A stretch of DNA of 64,000 nt from an uncultured Prevotella sp. (GCA_900553465.1 USDT01000004.1:54190-118189), one strand, 5' to 3'. Positions 38,525-47,720 are shown, counted from the first letter of the stretch. Numbers and translations: made by a program. Notes: generated from the sequence alone by a model not told the origin.

Positions 38525-38911
38525 TTATATCGTTTTGTTTGGATACATCTTTGCCGGATATCCGTAGGGATTGCAGACTGTGGCCTGTTGCGCAGCGTAT
38601 GACGTCTGCTGCTTTTTATGGTGCTGACGGAGGTCGTATTTCACACCGGTATGCCTGTCTGTGTCTGCCATACGGCAATTCTCTGTTGACGTAATAAGAA
38701 GTCTTGAATGTGGGAAACAGGATTCTTTTCCTGATAATAATGTTGGCGACATACCGCAGAAACCATAGGTCTGGTGGCAGTGTAGTGTATGGTTGTGTGA
38801 TGTACCGGCGGCTGTTGATACTTCAGGTTGTTCCTGCGCATGGGCAACCTGTGCGGTTGCTATGAACGATAATAGCAGGATTATTGTGTTGTTATAAAAA
38901 ATCTTCATCAT
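38525..38911 (-). CDS. Possible small exported protein upstream of glnK
   Basis: 128 codons with a convincing signal peptide (MKIFYNNTIILLLSFIATAQ...AHAQEQ). The remainder is unusual, rich in His, Cys, Gln and Thr (SHNHTLHCHQTYGFCG), with little predicted structure. It lies 19 bp before glnK on the same strand. It could be a genuine small secreted protein of this operon or a decayed longer exported protein; I do not recognise it. Confidence 0.4.
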   Translation of the reverse strand: MMKIFYNNTIILLLSFIATAQVAHAQEQPEVSTAAGTSHNHTLHCHQTYGFCGMSPTLLSGKESCFPHSRLLITSTENCRMADTDRHTGVKYDLRQHHKKQQTSYAAQQATVCNPYGYPAKMYPNKTI

Positions 38912-39351
38912 ACTCTAATCTTTTAAGTTATTATATGTGGTGGATTTTTCCTGAATGTATCTATGTCTTTTTGAAGCTTAAATGTTGTATATCCTGTCTT
39001 TTTGCTTCTGTATGGATGCAAAATTACTAATTAATGTAATGTAAAAGCGCGTAGTGCTGACTTTTGAGAAAAATATTTTTGTGTTCTTACAATATGGAAA
39101 CTGTAAGATTAAGAAATTGTTATTTTGTAATAAAACAGGCGGTATTATTGATAAATTGTAATTAAGACGTATGATGAAAATCTTTTTTATAATCTACGGT
39201 TTGCACAATATTATCTGATGATAAGATGCTTTTTGTCGCGTGAAAAGGGCGTTTTTGCTTTGCGGTTAGGGTGTTTTAAGGTTGTGTTATGGCTTTTGTT
39301 TGTTTTTCAGTGTGTGCAGGATATGCAGCCTTATGGGCATGGTGGCTATAT
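38912..39351. other. AT-rich gap before the glnK operon
   Basis: A minus-strand TAATTTTG box (39026-39019) lies about 110 bp before the small ORF and may start the operon; its -33 partner is not clear. No gene seen. Confidence 0.4.
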
Positions 39352-39393
39352 AAAAAATGCAGGATATTCCTCCAAACGGGATATCCTGCATTT
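39352..39393 (-). terminator. Terminator of the GLUG/fimbrillin lipoprotein gene
   Basis: AAATGCAGGATAT (39355-39367) with ATATCCTGCATTT (39381-39393), a 13-bp perfect stem; the minus strand continues TTTTTTA. Confidence 0.88.
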
Positions 39394-39425
39394 ATAAGAT
39401 TATAATAAATGTTTGAAAGCGCGGA

Positions 39426-41498
39426 CTATTGTTTGGTTCCGATATATTCGGACTGTATGGCAGGTGGCAGTCCGCTTTCGGTCAATTCCCATATTTTTTT
39501 AGCTTCCCATGATGTTCCGTCGGTTGCTTTCAGGGGGCTTACGTTGTCGTCTATAAGTGTCTCGAAGTTTGTCCCGCCTATCTGTACGCAGTGGTCGGTT
39601 GTGCCTTGACCGGTAAGGTTTATGCCACTTACTCCGTCGGGAAGGATTGCGTAGCATGAAATGACATAGCCGCTCGAATATCCTGCTATGGCGCCGATGC
39701 CTGATTCGGTGCCGCTTACGCTTCCTGCGAAGGTGATGTGGGTGGAATAGCATCCGTAGATATAGGCTTTGCTGGTGTAGTTGTATCCGACGATGCCACC
39801 CATGGATTCGGAAACTATGCCATCGGTTCCGACAGTGGAAAATGCAGAATAGCACGCAACGACATCGCCTCTTGAGTTATATCCGACCACGCCGCCCAGT
39901 CGGGCACTTTTGTCTGTTGAGTTGTGGGTCACCTTGATGTTGTTGGCCACGCACTGCGCTATCGTGCCGAATCCGTTCTCGCCTGCTATGCCGCCGGCCA
40001 TCGATCCGGATACCGTTATTCCGTCTGTCGCACACTTGAGCAGGCGTCCGCTTGTGGTGATACCGCCTTCCTCGGTGGTCTGTCCTACGATTCCTCCGGC
40101 ACGGCTGTTTCTCTCACTTGATGAGATGATGCTGTTTCCGGTGACAGAACAGTATTCCACTTTGCCGTGACTTGTGCCGGCTATGCCTCCGGCTGCAGTG
40201 GATGCGCTCACATTTGTGTCCGAAACAAGACACTTGTTCACCTGCACACTGTTGTTGCCGGTGACTGCTCCGGCATACTGTCCGGTGATTTCTGAATTGT
40301 TTACTTTGCAGTTTTCTATTATTCCGAGGCTCGTTCCTGCCACGGTGCCCACGTAAGTCTTTCCGCTTACATTGGCATTGGTGAAGGTCACGTCGTGCAC
40401 TTTCGCACCGGCCGAAAGACCTCCGAAGAAACCTGCATTGGCATCATTGCTTACGGTAAGATTTGATATGGTCTTGCCGTTGCCGTTGAAATCGCCTGCG
40501 AAACCGTTCTGCATGTCGCTTCCCAGCGGTGTCCATGTGACGCCGTTCATGTCGATGTCGGCTTCAAGAACGGCTTTGCTGTTCAGACAGTCGGACTGTG
40601 CCCTCCAGCATTCCAGGCCTTCCGCATTGTAAATGTGATACACTCCGTCTATCTTGACAGCGCCGCATGCGGGCATCTGGAAGGATGTCGGCTTTATTGT
40701 TCCCAGGTTCAGAACACGTCCGGCGATGAGAGTGGCCTTGCTCGAACCTTTGCGCTGGAACATCATTCCTTTGTCATTGTAGAGTTTCAGGGTGAGTCCG
40801 TTGCTGAGAGTTCCCGGCAATGCAATGATGTAATAGGTGTTGCCGGTGGTGAATTCGCCCGCCAGTTCTATTTCTTTCACAGCATTCGCGTTGTCGGCTG
40901 TGACGGCCACAGGGTCGCTTGCTGCCACATCGGCCTTGACAGGACCGGCCAGCGCCTCTCCGTTGTTGCCGCTCAGACGTACGCTTCTTATGACTTCGCT
41001 TTCAGAGTCGAGTGTGAATTTCACCACAGCACACACGTTTCTGAAATACAGATTCCTGTTTGCGTCGGCTACGGCAACCGAGGGATTGAGTCCCTGCGCA
41101 AAGCTTCCGGCTCTTGGTTCCTGCACTCCGGGCAGGGTGGTGCCTATCTGTGCGCCGCTGATTGTCGCATCCTTGTCGTACGGATACAGGGCGTAGTAGT
41201 TGCCGTCTGACTCTGTAGCCTTGCCGGTGAAGGTGACTGCGGCTCCGCCTTGCGCTGTCGTGAACTCATTGTTCTGTCCCGTCGGATCAAAAAGAGATAT
41301 GGCGTCTCCTGCTTCCCACAGTATCTTGTTGCCTTCGGTCAGTATGCTGAAGGTCATGGCATTTGACCCTGCGGAAAACGACATCCATACTTTCTCCTGA
41401 GCAGGGCCTGCCTGCTGTTCGTCTTCAGAGCATGAAACGAACAGAGTGGAAAGGCACACCAGGCACAGCAAGTGTATAAAAAGACATTTCCTTTTCAT
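39426..41498 (-). CDS. Fimbrillin-like lipoprotein with GLUG repeats
   Basis: 690 residues from ATG 41498 (MKRKCLFIHLLCLVCLSTLF, lipobox FVSC); the frame extends to 41534, but 41498 sits 4 bp after a small ORF and starts the signal. Residues about 30-270 form a fimbrillin/Mfa-like beta domain. From about 290 to 680 come GLUG-type repeats such as 'AGAVTGNNSVQVNKCLVSDT' and GGIVGYNSRGDVVACYSAFS, predicted to stack as a beta-helix. Surface lipoproteins of this type are presumed adhesins or matrix-binding proteins; ligand unknown. Confidence 0.85.
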   Translation of the reverse strand: MKRKCLFIHLLCLVCLSTLFVSCSEDEQQAGPAQEKVWMSFSAGSNAMTFSILTEGNKILWEAGDAISLFDPTGQNNEFTTAQGGAAVTFTGKATESDGNYYALYPYDKDATISGAQIGTTLPGVQEPRAGSFAQGLNPSVAVADANRNLYFRNVCAVVKFTLDSESEVIRSVRLSGNNGEALAGPVKADVAASDPVAVTADNANAVKEIELAGEFTTGNTYYIIALPGTLSNGLTLKLYNDKGMMFQRKGSSKATLIAGRVLNLGTIKPTSFQMPACGAVKIDGVYHIYNAEGLECWRAQSDCLNSKAVLEADIDMNGVTWTPLGSDMQNGFAGDFNGNGKTISNLTVSNDANAGFFGGLSAGAKVHDVTFTNANVSGKTYVGTVAGTSLGIIENCKVNNSEITGQYAGAVTGNNSVQVNKCLVSDTNVSASTAAGGIAGTSHGKVEYCSVTGNSIISSSERNSRAGGIVGQTTEEGGITTSGRLLKCATDGITVSGSMAGGIAGENGFGTIAQCVANNIKVTHNSTDKSARLGGVVGYNSRGDVVACYSAFSTVGTDGIVSESMGGIVGYNYTSKAYIYGCYSTHITFAGSVSGTESGIGAIAGYSSGYVISCYAILPDGVSGINLTGQGTTDHCVQIGGTNFETLIDDNVSPLKATDGTSWEAKKIWELTESGLPPAIQSEYIGTKQ

Positions 41499-41502
41499 AT
41501 AA

Positions 41503-41598
41503 TTACCATTCATAATTGTCTTCTTCCTCATCAAGGTCTTCGTGCGTGGAAGAACCTTCCGGCTGCGGGCTGGCGCATAAAAACTGCATTGTTTCCAT
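41503..41598 (-). CDS. Small ORF (31 codons) ahead of the GLUG lipoprotein
   Basis: ATG 41598 (second in-frame ATG 41589) to TAA 41505-41503. Product METMQFLCASPQPEG... ends with an acidic EDLDEEEDNYEW. The stop is 4 bp before the lipoprotein ATG, in a different frame, a spacing typical of translational coupling. No signal or domain recognised. It may be a leader that sets translation of the lipoprotein, or chance. Confidence 0.4.
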   Translation of the reverse strand: METMQFLCASPQPEGSSTHEDLDEEEDNYEW

Positions 41599-41727
41599 CT
41601 TTATTATATTGCATGCAGGCGCAACATAATATTTTTTTACGGTTTTCATAATTCTTTTGTGTTTATGTAAGTGACAATGTAATATGTTGCCATCGCTTTA
41701 TAAGCTTGCGGGTGAACTATTACGGAG

Positions 41728-41735
41728 CAAATATA
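41728..41735 (-). promoter_or_regulatory. Possible -7 box for the small ORF and GLUG lipoprotein
   Basis: TATATTTG on the minus strand, 130 bp before the small ORF. No good -33 element. Confidence 0.35.
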
Positions 41736-41739
41736 CATA

Positions 41740-42742
41740 TATTTTTATAATACAGCCTTTTGATTGTCATTTATTTTCAAACCATTGATTTTTTATGGTC
41801 CCGGCAGAAATTCGGTTAGGACTTGCTTTTATTAGTAAATCATTACTGAAGTCGGCAAACCGTCCTTACTGTTTGTGTCGGCACGGACCGTGCGGGCATC
41901 ATGTGAAGGGAAATAAGTGTTGGTGCAACCGCCTGACTATCGCCGTCTGGCATGTAAGGCTTTCAGATGATTCTCATAGCGCCCGATTCCGGCTTTTTAA
42001 AAGAAAACCCGGGTGGCGGACTTACAGTTTTTCTTGACTTTTTTTTGACAAAATAAATTCGGAAAATAGATGTAAAGGAATGTTAAATCCGACGTATTAA
42101 AGCCTGTTTCGGCTTATACCGTCTTTTCATATACTCAGTCAGGTAGTCAGGAACAATCCGTATGACGTTCCGGTTATGCCCGTTTCAGCCTCCGATATGG
42201 TCCGTATCATGGTGCGATATTGCGCATATCAGGCCCTGAAACAGGCCATATCGGAGGCTGAAACGGTGCATTTCGTACGCTGAAAAAATTACTGTCGGAT
42301 GTAAGTTGTTGGCATACAGTTGTTTGCACAAGGCTCTTATTTTTCGCGAATTTGCGTCCGAAGGAGAGTCAGCTCGTAAATTCGCGAAAAATAAACGGGG
42401 TAGAACAGAAAACTCAGACGGAAAAACCGCAACATGCTTACAATCTGAAAGAGCGCTTGCAGGGGGCATCCGGACAGAGACGGACAACACTTATCCGGGA
42501 CAGTAAAGGCAGGCTTACACAACGGTATCAATCCACACTGATTTTCTATCGGGGCTCTTTTTTGTCCGGTAGAACATTTTTATGGCATGAAGAAGCGTAT
42601 GGTGTACGTGGGAAAACCACTGTGCGGTCAGCTAACAGGCCGTTTACGTTAAACCGGTCGGTGAAAGATGTAAATGAAAACCGAGGCATTTGCGGATGGG
42701 CGGAATGCAGATGCGTAAGGTGGTAAGCACTTTCACGTATAA
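41740..42742. other. 1-kb gap with a family II repeat
   Basis: 41994-42490 is copy E of the family II repeat. The remaining flanks (41740-41993 and 42491-42742) hold no recognisable gene. Confidence 0.45.
41994..42490 (+). repeat. Dispersed intergenic repeat, family II, copy E
   Basis: Shares with copy B the opening GGACTTACAGTTTTTCTTGA plus CTTTTTTTTGACAAAATAAA, the GTTAAATC block, the middle CAGGCCCTGAAACAGGCC, and the CGCGAATTTGCGTCCGAAGG block. Here the right part is a perfect 17-bp inverted repeat: TTATTTTTCGCGAATTT (42337-42353) against AAATTCGCGAAAAATAA (42378-42394). Confidence 0.7.
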
Positions 42743-42799
42743 TAAAAAAAGACAGACCACAATCCGTTTCTGCTGTATATGCCGGATTGCGGTCTGCCG
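42743..42799 (-). terminator. Terminator of the lipocalin/NlpE-like gene
   Basis: On the minus strand GCAGACCGCAATCCG pairs with CGGATTGTGGTCTGT (one wobble), followed by CTTTTTTTATT. Confidence 0.85.
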
Positions 42800-42825
42800 T
42801 TCATGGGGTGTATGCACCCCTCCGC

Positions 42826-43593
42826 TTATTTCTGAAGGGTGAGTGTGTAGTTCAGTTTTGAATCGATCGGTGCCATTTCTTTATCGAGCATCTGTATCTT
42901 ACCGTCGAGTTTGCGGAAGTTCATTGTCTCTTTTCCGTCGAAGGATATGAGCTGTATGACGGTGGAATTCTTGTCAGCCTTGTCGCCTTTCAGAGTGTAC
43001 TGTCTGCCGTAAACCTCATAGCTGCGGTCCTGGCCTTCCTCTGCTTCAAGATAATTGAGTGTGGCATGGAACACACCGTCGCCGCTGTGTTCCTGGTGGG
43101 ATATGTTTACGGTGTATTCTATTCCCGGACACGAAGCGGCGGGAAGCGTACCTTTATAAACATCTGTCACAACTTTTCCGGCGTCAGGATTCTGTTTCAG
43201 GGAGTCGAGAACGTTGAATGGTTTCACTCCGTTCGGGTCTTCCGTCTTCACGTATGTCAGTCTGAATGTCTCGTTCTTGCCTAATATGAGAGTGTCAGCT
43301 GTATGTTTCACTATGTTGAATGTATCGTCAAACTCAATCGTCTGCCCGTTTCCGATGCTTTTTCCGCTCAGGACTATTTTTCCGTCGGCCTGTTGCCATT
43401 TCTCATAGAGCAATGTAGCCATGCCGATGGATGCGGCGCTGCCGTCCTCGTTGAGTGTCATTCCCTGTACGATGTGCGGACTTCCCGGCATTACTTCAAT
43501 CCAGTTTCCTACTAAGTCTGCACCGTTGATTCCGCTTTTCGGGCCGCATGCAACCAGTGCGAGCATGGCGGCTGCTGACAAAATCTTGTTCAT
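42826..43593 (-). CDS. Lipoprotein with lipocalin-like and NlpE-like domains
   Basis: 255 residues; lipobox LVAC at residues 13-16. Residues about 25-115 look like the Bacteroidetes lipocalin-like fold (LVGNWIEVMPG...GMTLNEDGSAASI). Residues about 145-255 match the NlpE N-terminal barrel: YKGTLPAASCPGIEYTVNI, the middle YEVYGRQYTLKGD and the ending 'MLDKEMAPIDSKLNYTL'. E. coli NlpE is an outer-membrane copper/adhesion stress sensor with a CxxC pair in this barrel; here the first Cys is Ala (AASC), so a CxxC redox or metal role is unlikely. Function inferred only. Confidence 0.8.
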   Translation of the reverse strand: MNKILSAAAMLALVACGPKSGINGADLVGNWIEVMPGSPHIVQGMTLNEDGSAASIGMATLLYEKWQQADGKIVLSGKSIGNGQTIEFDDTFNIVKHTADTLILGKNETFRLTYVKTEDPNGVKPFNVLDSLKQNPDAGKVVTDVYKGTLPAASCPGIEYTVNISHQEHSGDGVFHATLNYLEAEEGQDRSYEVYGRQYTLKGDKADKNSTVIQLISFDGKETMNFRKLDGKIQMLDKEMAPIDSKLNYTLTLQK

Positions 43594-43996
43594 AATAGTT
43601 TTGGTTTGAGATGAATTGGTTTGTGAAACAGTTAATAAACTTCTGAATGAATACGTCGTCTTGTACTTGTCGCTTCGTTGTCTTCTGCTGTAACAGATAT
43701 TTCTGCATGCGCGAATACAGCCGCAAATATATCGATTTTTTCAATACGCAAATATGGGTATATACTATTTTAATATGTTTTAGCACATTATGTCAAATCG
43801 GGTGTGGCGCAACCGTCATGATGCGGTGGCGCATACATGTGGCGGAGCGGGTCTTCTGAGGCAGTCGGAACATGTATGTGACGGTTGCACGTGGCCTTGG
43901 CCGTTATGTCCGGACAATGCGGTGGGGAAGTGAAAAGCAGGATGGTATGTCAGTGTAAAACACAGTCGGATCGGTGCAAAGTATGAATAATAGATG
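43594..43996. other. Gap between divergent genes
   Basis: A minus-strand TATATTTG (43731-43724) is the probable -7 box of the lipocalin/NlpE-like gene; a TTTG candidate lies 17 bp upstream, slightly close. A perfect 10-bp inverted repeat GCAACCGTCA (43808-43817)/TGACGGTTGC (43879-43888) has no T-run. No gene seen. Confidence 0.45.
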
Positions 43997-44004
43997 TATC
44001 TTTG
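43997..44004 (+). promoter_or_regulatory. -7 box of the DUF1847 gene
   Basis: TATCTTTG, predicted transcript start about 44011, which rules out the upstream in-frame ATG at 44002 as the start. The -33 element is not clear. Confidence 0.5.
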
Positions 44005-44097
44005 CATGATGAAGGCTGCCGTATGCCGCTGCCGCGCCGGCTGGCAGATGGCAACGTACGGCACGAAAGGCCGGCAACAACAGAAAAAAGAGAAAAT

Positions 44098-44742
44098 ATG
44101 GAGAAGGAAATGACACACAGTTGCGTGGACTGCGGCACGCAGAACTGCAAGTACAAGAACCGCACTTATCCCGACTTCTGCCTCACCACCAATCTGAAAG
44201 AGGAAGACATGCAGTGGGCACTCGAACGTTACGACGAAGGACGCAACCGTGAAGTGATGGTTGCCAGTGCCGAAGTGGAGTATGAAGGTTACTGCCAATG
44301 GACACGTGTGCAGGAAATAATGGAGTTCGCCCGCAAGATAGGGGCTCACCGCATAGGCATTGCCAACTGCATAGGACTGATAAACGAGGCACGCATCTTC
44401 GCTCGCATACTCCGGGCAAACGGCTTCGAGGCCTACTCGGTGATATGCAAGGTGGCCGGCAAACCGAAGACATCGATGGGCATTCCGGCCGAGTGTGAGA
44501 GCATAGGTGCGGCGATGTGCAACCCCATACTGCAGGCGCGGCTGCTCAACGAAGCCCACACCGATCTCAATGTGGTGATTGGTCTTTGTGTGGGCCACGA
44601 CAGTCTGTTCTACAAATACTCCGACGCTTACGTCACAACTCTTGTGACCAAGGACCGCGTGACGGGCAACAATCCGGCAGCCACGCTCTATACGGCAGGT
44701 TCGTATTACAGGAAAAAGTTTTTCGGTGATAAGGAAAAATGA
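44098..44742 (+). CDS. DUF1847 family metal-binding protein
   Basis: 214 residues from ATG 44098. N-terminal Cys cluster CVDCGTQNCKYKNRTYPDFC and later Cys in IANCIGLINEA, ECESIGAAMCNP and GLCVGHDSLFYKYSDA fit this cysteine-rich family, thought to bind metal or an iron-sulfur cluster. Cytosolic. Biochemical role unknown. Convergent with the flavin reductase gene; CCTTCGTGC/GCACGAAGG (about 44753-44792) forms a shared hairpin between them. Confidence 0.88.
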   Translation: MEKEMTHSCVDCGTQNCKYKNRTYPDFCLTTNLKEEDMQWALERYDEGRNREVMVASAEVEYEGYCQWTRVQEIMEFARKIGAHRIGIANCIGLINEARIFARILRANGFEAYSVICKVAGKPKTSMGIPAECESIGAAMCNPILQARLLNEAHTDLNVVIGLCVGHDSLFYKYSDAYVTTLVTKDRVTGNNPAATLYTAGSYYRKKFFGDKEK

Positions 44743-44796
44743 GCCGTGACCTTCGTGCAGGGCGACAATTATCGTCCCGCACGAAGGCCGCAGCGT

Positions 44797-45357
44797 TTAT
44801 TTCAAAGCCTTGCCGTCGGAGAAAGCGTTGCCTGCTTTATCGCCAAGGGCAATATAGTTGTGGTGTATCGGGTCGTAGGTGATGGGTCTCAGCTTGAATA
44901 CATCAATCTTTCCGTCGTCGCCTATTATCGCCTCGTCGGCCGAGATGTTCACTATACGGCCCGTCATGTAGCAGCTTTCTTTGTCGTACGACAGCAGCTC
45001 GCACTCCAGCGTCATGTGCAGTTCGGCTATCAGCGGAGCGTTGACAAATTCGGACTTCACGGCGTGGAAGCCTGCCTTTGCAAACTTGTCAGGCTCCTTG
45101 TTGCCCGAAACTATGCCCACGTAGTCGCACTGTGCCACGGTGTCGGCCGTGCCCATGCTTACCGTGAATGCCTTTGTTGCGAGAATGTTCTGTGTTGTCT
45201 TGTGGCCTTCCGACAGGCACAGACCTATTGTGTCGTCGGTGTTGATGCCTCCCCATGCGGCGTTCATCACGTTAGGGCGGCCTTCCTCGTCGTAAGCTGC
45301 TACGATGAATACGGGCATGGGATAGAGCCATGTCTTTGTTCCGAAGTTCTTTCTCAT
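44797..45357 (-). CDS. Flavin reductase family protein (flavoredoxin-like)
   Basis: 186 residues, FMN-binding split barrel. Typical pieces: 'MPVFIVAAYDEEGRPNVMNA' with the following AAWGGI, FTVSMGTADTVAQCDYVGIVSGNKEPDKF, and the late 'HHNYIALGDKAGNAF'. Such proteins bind FMN and transfer electrons or reduce flavin; partner unknown. Last gene of a five-gene minus-strand cluster (gap to the dehydrogenase 86 bp). Confidence 0.88.
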   Translation of the reverse strand: MRKNFGTKTWLYPMPVFIVAAYDEEGRPNVMNAAWGGINTDDTIGLCLSEGHKTTQNILATKAFTVSMGTADTVAQCDYVGIVSGNKEPDKFAKAGFHAVKSEFVNAPLIAELHMTLECELLSYDKESCYMTGRIVNISADEAIIGDDGKIDVFKLRPITYDPIHHNYIALGDKAGNAFSDGKALK

Positions 45358-45443
45358 GATTTGTTTTGTTTTATTCTGATTGTTCTTTGCGCCCCGCCGC
45401 GTCAGGTTTTCTTCAGAAGGGTGGGCGGGTATTGTTGTTTTGT

Positions 45444-46499
45444 TTATCCGTTATCGTGTTTTTGGTCGTTGCTCACGGCCACTTTTATCACCCCGTCCTG
45501 TCGGTTTTCAAACACGCGGTAGGCCTCTTCTATCTGCGACAGGCCGAAACGGTGGGTGATGAGCGGTGTGGTGTCAATCTTGCCCTCGGCTATGAGGCGC
45601 AGTATCTCCTCGCAGTCGCAGCCGTCAACGCCGCCTGTCTTGAAGGTGAGATTCTTGCCGTACATGTCGGGCAGGGGCAGCGTCTGCGGACGGTCGTACA
45701 GAGCCACCACCGTAACAATGGCGTTGGGACGCGCGCATTGCCACGCAAGGCGGAACGTGTCGTCGGCCCCCGCCACCTCGATCACCACGTCGGCGCCGCC
45801 GTGACTGCTGTTCTTTCTGACAAACTCCAGACAATCGTCCGGTCCGGTGACGAGTACGTCGGGATAGTGACTGCGCACGAATGCCGCACGCTCCTCAGAT
45901 TTCTCACACACTATGATGCGCCGTGGCGTCTTCAGCATGACGCACAGCAGGGTGCAGATGCCCGTAGGTCCGGCACCGATTATGAGCACCGTGTCGTCCG
46001 GAGTTATCTCCGACATGCGCGCGGCCCAGAATCCTGTGGCGAGAATGTCGCCCGTGAAGAGAGCCTGTTCGTCGCTCACGCCGTCGGGTATGCAGTTCAG
46101 TCCCTGGTCAGCGTGCGGCACACGAACATACTCCGCCTGCCCTCCGTCGATGCGGCATCCCAGAGCCCAGCCTCCGTCGGGGTCCTCGCAGTTGTTAACG
46201 TAACCCTTTCGACAGAAGAAACATTCGCCGCAATAGGTCTCCACGTTCACCGTTACGCGGTCGCCCGGTTTCACATTCTTTACCTCCTCTCCGGTCTTTT
46301 CCACTATGCCCACCATCTCGTGGCCTACGGTTATGCCCGGTACAGCCCGCGGCACACTGCCGTGTTTGATGTGCAGGTCGCTTGTGCAGATGCTTCCAAG
46401 CGTCACGCGCACAATGGCGTCACGAGGATCTTTCAGTTCGGGCACGGGTTTTTCTCTCATTTCAAAGTGCCCTTTCTCGATGTAAGTATATGCCAACAT
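45444..46499 (-). CDS. Zinc-dependent alcohol dehydrogenase (MDR superfamily)
   Basis: 351 residues. The catalytic zinc is held by Cys in LGSICTSDLHI and GHEMVG; the structural zinc by the four Cys in CGECFFCRKGYVNNC. The Rossmann motif VLIIGAGPTGICTLL (about 170) binds NAD(P). Close to the isopropanol/threonine-dehydrogenase-like branch by general pattern; substrate not determinable. Member of the minus-strand cluster 48512-44797. Confidence 0.92.
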   Translation of the reverse strand: MLAYTYIEKGHFEMREKPVPELKDPRDAIVRVTLGSICTSDLHIKHGSVPRAVPGITVGHEMVGIVEKTGEEVKNVKPGDRVTVNVETYCGECFFCRKGYVNNCEDPDGGWALGCRIDGGQAEYVRVPHADQGLNCIPDGVSDEQALFTGDILATGFWAARMSEITPDDTVLIIGAGPTGICTLLCVMLKTPRRIIVCEKSEERAAFVRSHYPDVLVTGPDDCLEFVRKNSSHGGADVVIEVAGADDTFRLAWQCARPNAIVTVVALYDRPQTLPLPDMYGKNLTFKTGGVDGCDCEEILRLIAEGKIDTTPLITHRFGLSQIEEAYRVFENRQDGVIKVAVSNDQKHDNG

Positions 46500-46553
46500 G
46501 ATATATTTCTCCTTTCTTTATATATGCAATATTATAATGTCAGTGCGGCGGAA

Positions 46554-46856
46554 TCATTCCACCACCTCTATGAGAAAGCTGACAGGGCGGAATCCGTCGT
46601 TGCACGATATCATGGCCGAATGTTTGTTTTTCATCCATCCGTCGTAGAAGTCGCCGCCTCCGTGAGCCAGAGCCATGACGAAGGGCGACATGCTCTGCCA
46701 CGCGCTCTCGCACAGTCCTTCGGGCTTCTGCCATCCTTCGGCTATGAACACCTGGCCTTCCTCCATGTCGCAGGCGTGCTCTATAGGGTTTTCATATCGC
46801 TCCATGAGGTCGCGGTGGCACACCTTTCTCATCACAGTTATTCTTATCCGTTTCAT
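46554..46856 (-). CDS. TIGR04076-family small protein
   Basis: 100 residues from ATG 46856 (MKRIRITVMRKVCHRDLMER); the frame is open upstream but non-coding there. Contains CDMEEGQVFIAEGWQKPEGLCESAWQS and a C-terminal CNDGFRPVSFLIE, both typical of this small cysteine-containing family of unknown function, often found beside oxidoreductases. Confidence 0.82.
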   Translation of the reverse strand: MKRIRITVMRKVCHRDLMERYENPIEHACDMEEGQVFIAEGWQKPEGLCESAWQSMSPFVMALAHGGGDFYDGWMKNKHSAMISCNDGFRPVSFLIEVVE

Positions 46857-46903
46857 TGTCTTTTGCGTTGTTGGTTTATGATTCCTATGGCGCGCGGTGC
46901 AGA

Positions 46904-47713
46904 CTATTGCAGTTCGCCTCTGCCGTCTCCACGGCCGAGTCCGTCGTCGTAGGTCCATCCGCAGTCGTCGTGATATATCATCAGCCGGCTCATGCCGCCG
47001 TCCACCGTTATGTTCTCGCCGTTGATGAACGAGTTGCGCGGGTCGCACAGGAACTCAACTACACGTGCTATGTCGCCGGGTTCGCCTACACGGCCCGACG
47101 GATGCTGCGCCGTGTCGCCGTGACTGTATTGCGGTGCGTAGCTGTCGGAGTGCCATGCGCCGGTGTCTATCCATCCCGGAGCAATGGAGTTCACTCTCGC
47201 CACGCCCGCAAGGCTAACCGCCAACCCGTGCGTGAGTGCTGTTATGCCGCCCTTGGCAGCCGTGTAGCTCTCTGTGTCGGCCTGCGACTGGAACGCCCGT
47301 GTGGACGATATGTTGACGATGGAGCCGAGTCCCTGAAAATGGTTCTTGAACAGACTGGCGAGCCAATAGGGTGCTGCCACACCCACACGCTGCACATACA
47401 TGAAATCGTCGTAGGAGCATCCGCTCAGCACTCCGCCCTTCATCAGGCACGCGTTGTTGATGAGGCAGTGTATGCCTTCGGGGTGTTTGTCGAGCACCAT
47501 GGCGGCGAACTTCTCCAATTCCTCCTTCTCTGCCACGTCGCCTGCATATCCGCAGACGTCCCAACCGCGGCTGCGCATCCTTGCGGTCTGTGCCTCGGTG
47601 GCGTCGCGGTCGGCGTCGATGAAAAACACTGTGTCGCCCTTCGATGCGAAAAGTTCGGTTATGCAGCGTCCGATACCGTTGGCGCCGCCGGTCACAACTA
47701 TTATTCTGTTCAT
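46904..47713 (-). CDS. Short-chain dehydrogenase/reductase
   Basis: 269 residues. NAD(P) site VVTGGANGIGRCI, the structural NNAC, catalytic Ser in VNISSTRAF and YTAAKGG (Tyr-x-x-x-Lys) and the SDR proline block 'VNSIAPGWIDTG' are all in place. Family covers many ketone/alcohol reactions. Starts 7 bp after the hydrolase gene, so the two are co-transcribed. Confidence 0.93.
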   Translation of the reverse strand: MNRIIVVTGGANGIGRCITELFASKGDTVFFIDADRDATEAQTARMRSRGWDVCGYAGDVAEKEELEKFAAMVLDKHPEGIHCLINNACLMKGGVLSGCSYDDFMYVQRVGVAAPYWLASLFKNHFQGLGSIVNISSTRAFQSQADTESYTAAKGGITALTHGLAVSLAGVARVNSIAPGWIDTGAWHSDSYAPQYSHGDTAQHPSGRVGEPGDIARVVEFLCDPRNSFINGENITVDGGMSRLMIYHDDCGWTYDDGLGRGDGRGELQ

Positions 47714-47720
47714 ATTGTTT

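Noticed and set aside
45366..46952. 528-codon plus-strand frame opposite the dehydrogenase and TIGR04076 genes
   Set aside because: Crosses two well-supported minus-strand genes and their gap; no motif.
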